From Fibrobacterota bacterium (GTDB lineage Bacteria; Fibrobacterota; Fibrobacteria; UBA5070), in NCBI GenBank assembly GCA_029557215.1, contig JAKPQQ010000269.1:1-34879 (forward strand): a stretch of 34,879 nt of DNA, read 5' to 3'. Below are positions 33,201 to 34,879 of this stretch, in pieces. The position numbers and the translations under genes were made by a program. Position 1 is the first letter of the stretch. The number at the start of each line of letters is the position of its first letter. The notes beneath the pieces are model-generated. The model ran no database searches and was not told where the DNA came from. It worked only from the letters and a program-made list of their open reading frames with translations.

Positions 33201-34377
33201 GATTTTTAGATCCAAGAAAGATGCAGAGATTGCAAAAAGGATATACAAAAACGCCCCAGTTCTTGTGCGTGAAAATTCGGATGGAGGAATTGAAGAGAAT
33301 CAATGGGGGGTTGAGTTTCGTCAAGGTTTATTCAATATGACAAGTGCATCTGTTCTGTTTGAGAATGCGAACATTGGACACCAGCTTCCTCTATATGAAT
33401 CAAAAATGATTAACCAATTTGATCATCGTTGGGCTACTTTTGTGCGCCATAGAAATGCTGAACATAGCGTTTGGCATGCTAGTCAAGATGATGAGATTGA
33501 CGCAAATTGGCGAGCAATTGCACCAGGCGAGAAAATTGATGCTTCTTTTCCACAATTTCCGCGTTATTGGGTGCGGCGTTCTGAAGTGATAGCGCGGGCG
33601 ACAAAAGCCCCAAAAGAAGTAATTCATGCATGGGTGGCGAGAAACGGTGCATCTATTGCACAGGAAATGTCTCTTTGGCAAAACAACCCTGCATCATACT
33701 CGGATTTGCAAGAAATCGCTGCTGGGAACTTGGAACTGGCTGATCGATGGATGGAGAAGCTTTGCCCTAAGTGGTTTTTGGGCTTTCGGGATATAACGAA
33801 TGCAACAAACGAGAGGACTGTAATATCCTCAATTTTGCCATTTGTCGCGATTGGCAATAATCTTCCGATAATTCAATTTCGCGCGAATGGTGATTCGAGG
33901 AGAAAAGCTGCGTTTTACGGGAATATTAACTCCCTTGTTGTCGATTTTATTGCAAGGCTCAAAGTTGGTGGAACTCATTTGAATTTTTTCCTTTTTAAGC
34001 AATTTCCTATTCTTCCTCCTGCCGCATACAGCGAAGCTGATCTTGCATACATCGTCCCTCGCGTCTTAGAGCTGACCTACACGGCCTGGGATCTCAAGGA
34101 TTGGGCTGAAGATCTGGGTTACACGGGGGCTCCATTCCGGTTCGATCCTGACCGTCGTGCCGTGTTGCGTGCCGAGCTCGATGCCCGTTACGCCCGCTTG
34201 TATGGCCTCTGTCGCGACGAGTTGCGCTACATCCTGGACCCGTCTGACGTGATGGGCCCCGACTACCCGACAGAAACCTTCCGCGTTCTCAAGAACCGCG
34301 AGATGTCGGAATTTGGCGAATACCGGACCCGCCGTATGGTTCTGGAAGCGTGGGACCGGGAGGAGGGGAACGGATGA
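30295..34377 (+). CDS. N6-adenine DNA methyltransferase, Eco57I/DrmMI-like
   Basis: The 1360-residue product starts at ATG 30295, overlapping the previous stop by 4 bp. SAM motif I is DTSCGSGHF (511-519), then FGVDRNPMAVELARTALWLE, and catalytic motif IV is NPPW (776-779), the gamma-type N6-adenine order. The N-terminal 330 residues, with LWALVSNGRQLRLLRDS, resemble the front domain of type IIG and DrmMI enzymes, but I see no clear E-x-K nuclease site. After motif IV comes a target-recognition region (about 786-1248) encoded by much AT-richer DNA. A conserved C-terminus (DARYARLYGLCRDELRYILD, ETFRVLKNREMSEFGEYRTR) returns to normal composition. It likely marks host DNA as self. Confidence 0.9.
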   Translation: MSRAIRKSADLGFSYLQLEGGLFVPDHLAKAVAGELDFQKADDYEILPGLKLGEEISRYFQIAQGRWGLFDARRKRDDHDPQRATEEFVRDLLEHAIGYGVIEQIGSVTMGDRSFPVGHMARGRVAVVIAPHTQELDEPDARFAIGGTGTRRKSPFQLAQEFLNASDAHLWALVSNGRQLRLLRDSAALTRPVWLEVDLEQILTARDWSAFTACWRLFHGSRAGKAGAAPDDCVWESWRKMGQETGLRVRDSLRQGVQEALLALGNGFLQAKENEALRLAILNNELSEKAYFDELLHLIYRFLFIFATEERELLHPEGSSDDAQRLYLEGYSQKRLRDRCLRPGASSTHHDLWEGQRIVWKALESGQTALGLPALGGLFASTQCPHLDNSCLSNAALLLALRALRWSGKTGAFASVDYRNMGPEELGSVYESLLELVPRVDLEIRSFGFVGIGDNEGSTKGNARKTSGSYYTPDSLVQELLKTSLDPVVADRLAQNPQDPVGALLGLRIIDTSCGSGHFLLSAARRVAEALAQARHPDGAVRPADYRHALRDVISHCIFGVDRNPMAVELARTALWLESFEAERPLSFLDHHLVCGDALLGLMDLKTLELPIPDKAYAALSGDDKLVCRALAKKNKDAAKLREQNAKSGMFQMDLGDVNPALALQSVDDLPDDTPEQVATKEKAHNQAQRATEQSLEAQLADAWVGAFLLPKTEVNQERIPTTATLIDARNLGGNTQTRAAIEEARKACRKARVMHWPLAFPGVFKRGGFDVVLGNPPWEVSQLGEEEFFAARSPDVAALVGEKRKSAIRALEHDHPALWQQYNEAKRQFEASNQFYRESGRFELTAVGKVNTYALFSETITNIMSPAGSAGFIVPAGITTNVSTKAFFSKLIEGKQLSSLLGFDNQLSIFPAVHPDTPFVLMTLGAGKNEFTMCHYIIEYSQLNEKNRFFTLTAEEFRLLNPNTLTCPIFRSKKDAEIAKRIYKNAPVLVRENSDGGIEENQWGVEFRQGLFNMTSASVLFENANIGHQLPLYESKMINQFDHRWATFVRHRNAEHSVWHASQDDEIDANWRAIAPGEKIDASFPQFPRYWVRRSEVIARATKAPKEVIHAWVARNGASIAQEMSLWQNNPASYSDLQEIAAGNLELADRWMEKLCPKWFLGFRDITNATNERTVISSILPFVAIGNNLPIIQFRANGDSRRKAAFYGNINSLVVDFIARLKVGGTHLNFFLFKQFPILPPAAYSEADLAYIVPRVLELTYTAWDLKDWAEDLGYTGAPFRFDPDRRAVLRAELDARYARLYGLCRDELRYILDPSDVMGPDYPTETFRVLKNREMSEFGEYRTRRMVLEAWDREEGNG
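32650..34040 (+). other. AT-rich mosaic segment inside the methyltransferase gene
   Basis: Hand counts of G+C in 60-base lines give 38/60 at 31561, then 20/60 at 33061, 21/60 at 33361 and 26/60 at 33841, and 36/60 at 34081. The reading frame is unbroken across both edges. The segment begins just after the NPPW motif and ends before the conserved C-terminal block, so it matches the target-recognition domain. This is best explained by recombination replacing the specificity module. Edges are by eye, within about 40 bp. Confidence 0.8.
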
Positions 34378-34441
34378 GGGTTCGAACACTTATCGTTATC
34401 GTCGAAGTCAACAGACGGTTTTTCGGAGGAGATTTCTCCCT

Positions 34442-34879
34442 ATGATCAAGTCGCTCAAACTGACGAACGTTGGTCCGGCTCCCTCTCTGGAGCTGAACGA
34501 CCTTGGCGAACGCTTGAACTTGATCTCGGGCGACAACGGCCTGGGCAAAAGCTTCTTGCTGGATGCCGCATGGTGGGCACTTACACGCAAATGGCCCGCG
34601 GAAATCAACGAGAAGTTGGTATCCGGGAAGATCGCTCTGCCGCGCGAAAGCGGCGAAGCAACGATTGGATTCCGTTTTTCGGGGAAGTCGAAGGAAAACT
34701 CCTACGCGAGTTCCTTCGATCGGAAAAACCAGAAATGGAAGTCTCGCCCGGGTCGTCCTGCCAATCCTGGCTTGGTCTTGTACGCGATGGCCGATGGAAG
34801 CTTTGCGCTTTGGGACCCTGCACGCAACTATTGGAACGAAGACTCCGCAAACGAGCTGCAGGTGCGGCCTTCTGCCTAT
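34442..34879 (+). CDS. AAA/ABC-type ATPase, N-terminal part (cut by window end)
   Basis: The frame is open from ATG 34442 to the window end (146 codons), with GGAGGAG at 34425-34431. It begins IKSLKLTNVGPAPSLELNDL and has Walker A GDNGLGKS near residue 33, followed by FLLDAAWWAL, the pattern of AAA_15/AAA_21 (OLD- or RecF-like) ATPases common in defence systems. Only the first lobe is visible, so Walker B, signature and any fused nuclease (for example TOPRIM) lie outside. It follows the methyltransferase gene after 64 bp and is probably in the same operon. It is not a standard DISARM component. Confidence 0.75.
   Translation, partial: MIKSLKLTNVGPAPSLELNDLGERLNLISGDNGLGKSFLLDAAWWALTRKWPAEINEKLVSGKIALPRESGEATIGFRFSGKSKENSYASSFDRKNQKWKSRPGRPANPGLVLYAMADGSFALWDPARNYWNEDSANELQVRPSAY

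Noticed and set aside
22114..34377. BREX or Dpd assignment for the defence operon
   Set aside because: No PglZ, BrxC or BrxL-like gene is seen for BREX, and no transglycosylase (DpdA) for Dpd. The SNF2, DUF1998 and adenine methylase combination fits DISARM better.
34374..34392. tRNA T-loop-like GGTTCGAA right after the methyltransferase gene, and a similar GGTTTGAAC at 22102
   Set aside because: The flanking bases do not form a 5-bp T-stem with matching acceptor and anticodon arms at either place, so no tRNA or tRNA-derived attachment site is supported.
1..34879. CRISPR arrays, insertion sequences, rRNA or tRNA genes
   Set aside because: No regularly spaced repeats, transposase motifs or RNA-gene signatures were found by eye on either strand.

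Overview
The window looks like chromosomal DNA from a GC-rich Fibrobacterota bacterium. The best taxonomic clue is the gene at 5966-6808, a TIGR02147 / DUF4423-type regulator of the kind expanded as a paralogous family in Fibrobacter. It sits directly behind a DUF2341/LamG-like lipoprotein. Several secreted proteins of unknown function, some with a D-x-x-G-R style C-terminal tail, fit the same picture. The taxonomic call is inference; no rRNA or tRNA gene is visible.

Layout. 1-432: the 3' end of an unrecognised gene. 717-4160: secreted and envelope genes, including an apparent operon of an outer-membrane barrel, an FMN-binding-type periplasmic protein and a DUF4405 haem membrane protein (1333-3409). 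4320-8196: lipoprotein, TIGR02147 regulator and outer-membrane protein, all on +. 8215-13023: a tight five-gene minus-strand operon of an ABC ATPase, a DUF475/TerC-like membrane protein, a sugar nucleotidyltransferase, a sugar kinase (an AmgK/MurU-like pair) and an acyltransferase. 13296-14246: phosphoribosylanthranilate isomerase fused to a STAS-like tail. 14306-15868: a large secreted protein ending at a clear terminator. 16202-16993: a SAM methyltransferase. 17033-19101: head-to-head epmB and epmA, the EF-P lysylation enzymes. 19162-20565: purF with its terminator. These are mostly housekeeping or envelope genes.

The accessory part starts right after purF. A divergent WYL regulator (20589-21638) faces about 470 bp that hold one or two tiny ORFs and a repeat-rich operator-like stretch. 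Then a plus-strand operon runs off the window end: an excisionase-type HTH protein, a 1745-residue DEAD-type helicase ending in DUF1998, a SNF2-type helicase, a 1360-residue N6-adenine DNA methyltransferase and the start of an AAA-type ATPase. The first four are chained by 4-bp ATGA overlaps. The components match DISARM class 1 (DrmA, DrmB, DrmD, DrmMI), but the DrmA and DrmB functions appear to be in one polypeptide, and an HTH protein and an AAA ATPase are added. I read it as a DISARM-related phage-defence island of unusual architecture. The methyltransferase gene is a compositional mosaic: its target-recognition part (about 32650-34040) is clearly AT-richer than the rest of the same gene, which suggests exchange of DNA-specificity modules.

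All functional calls rest on motifs read by eye. No database search, alignment or structure prediction was run.
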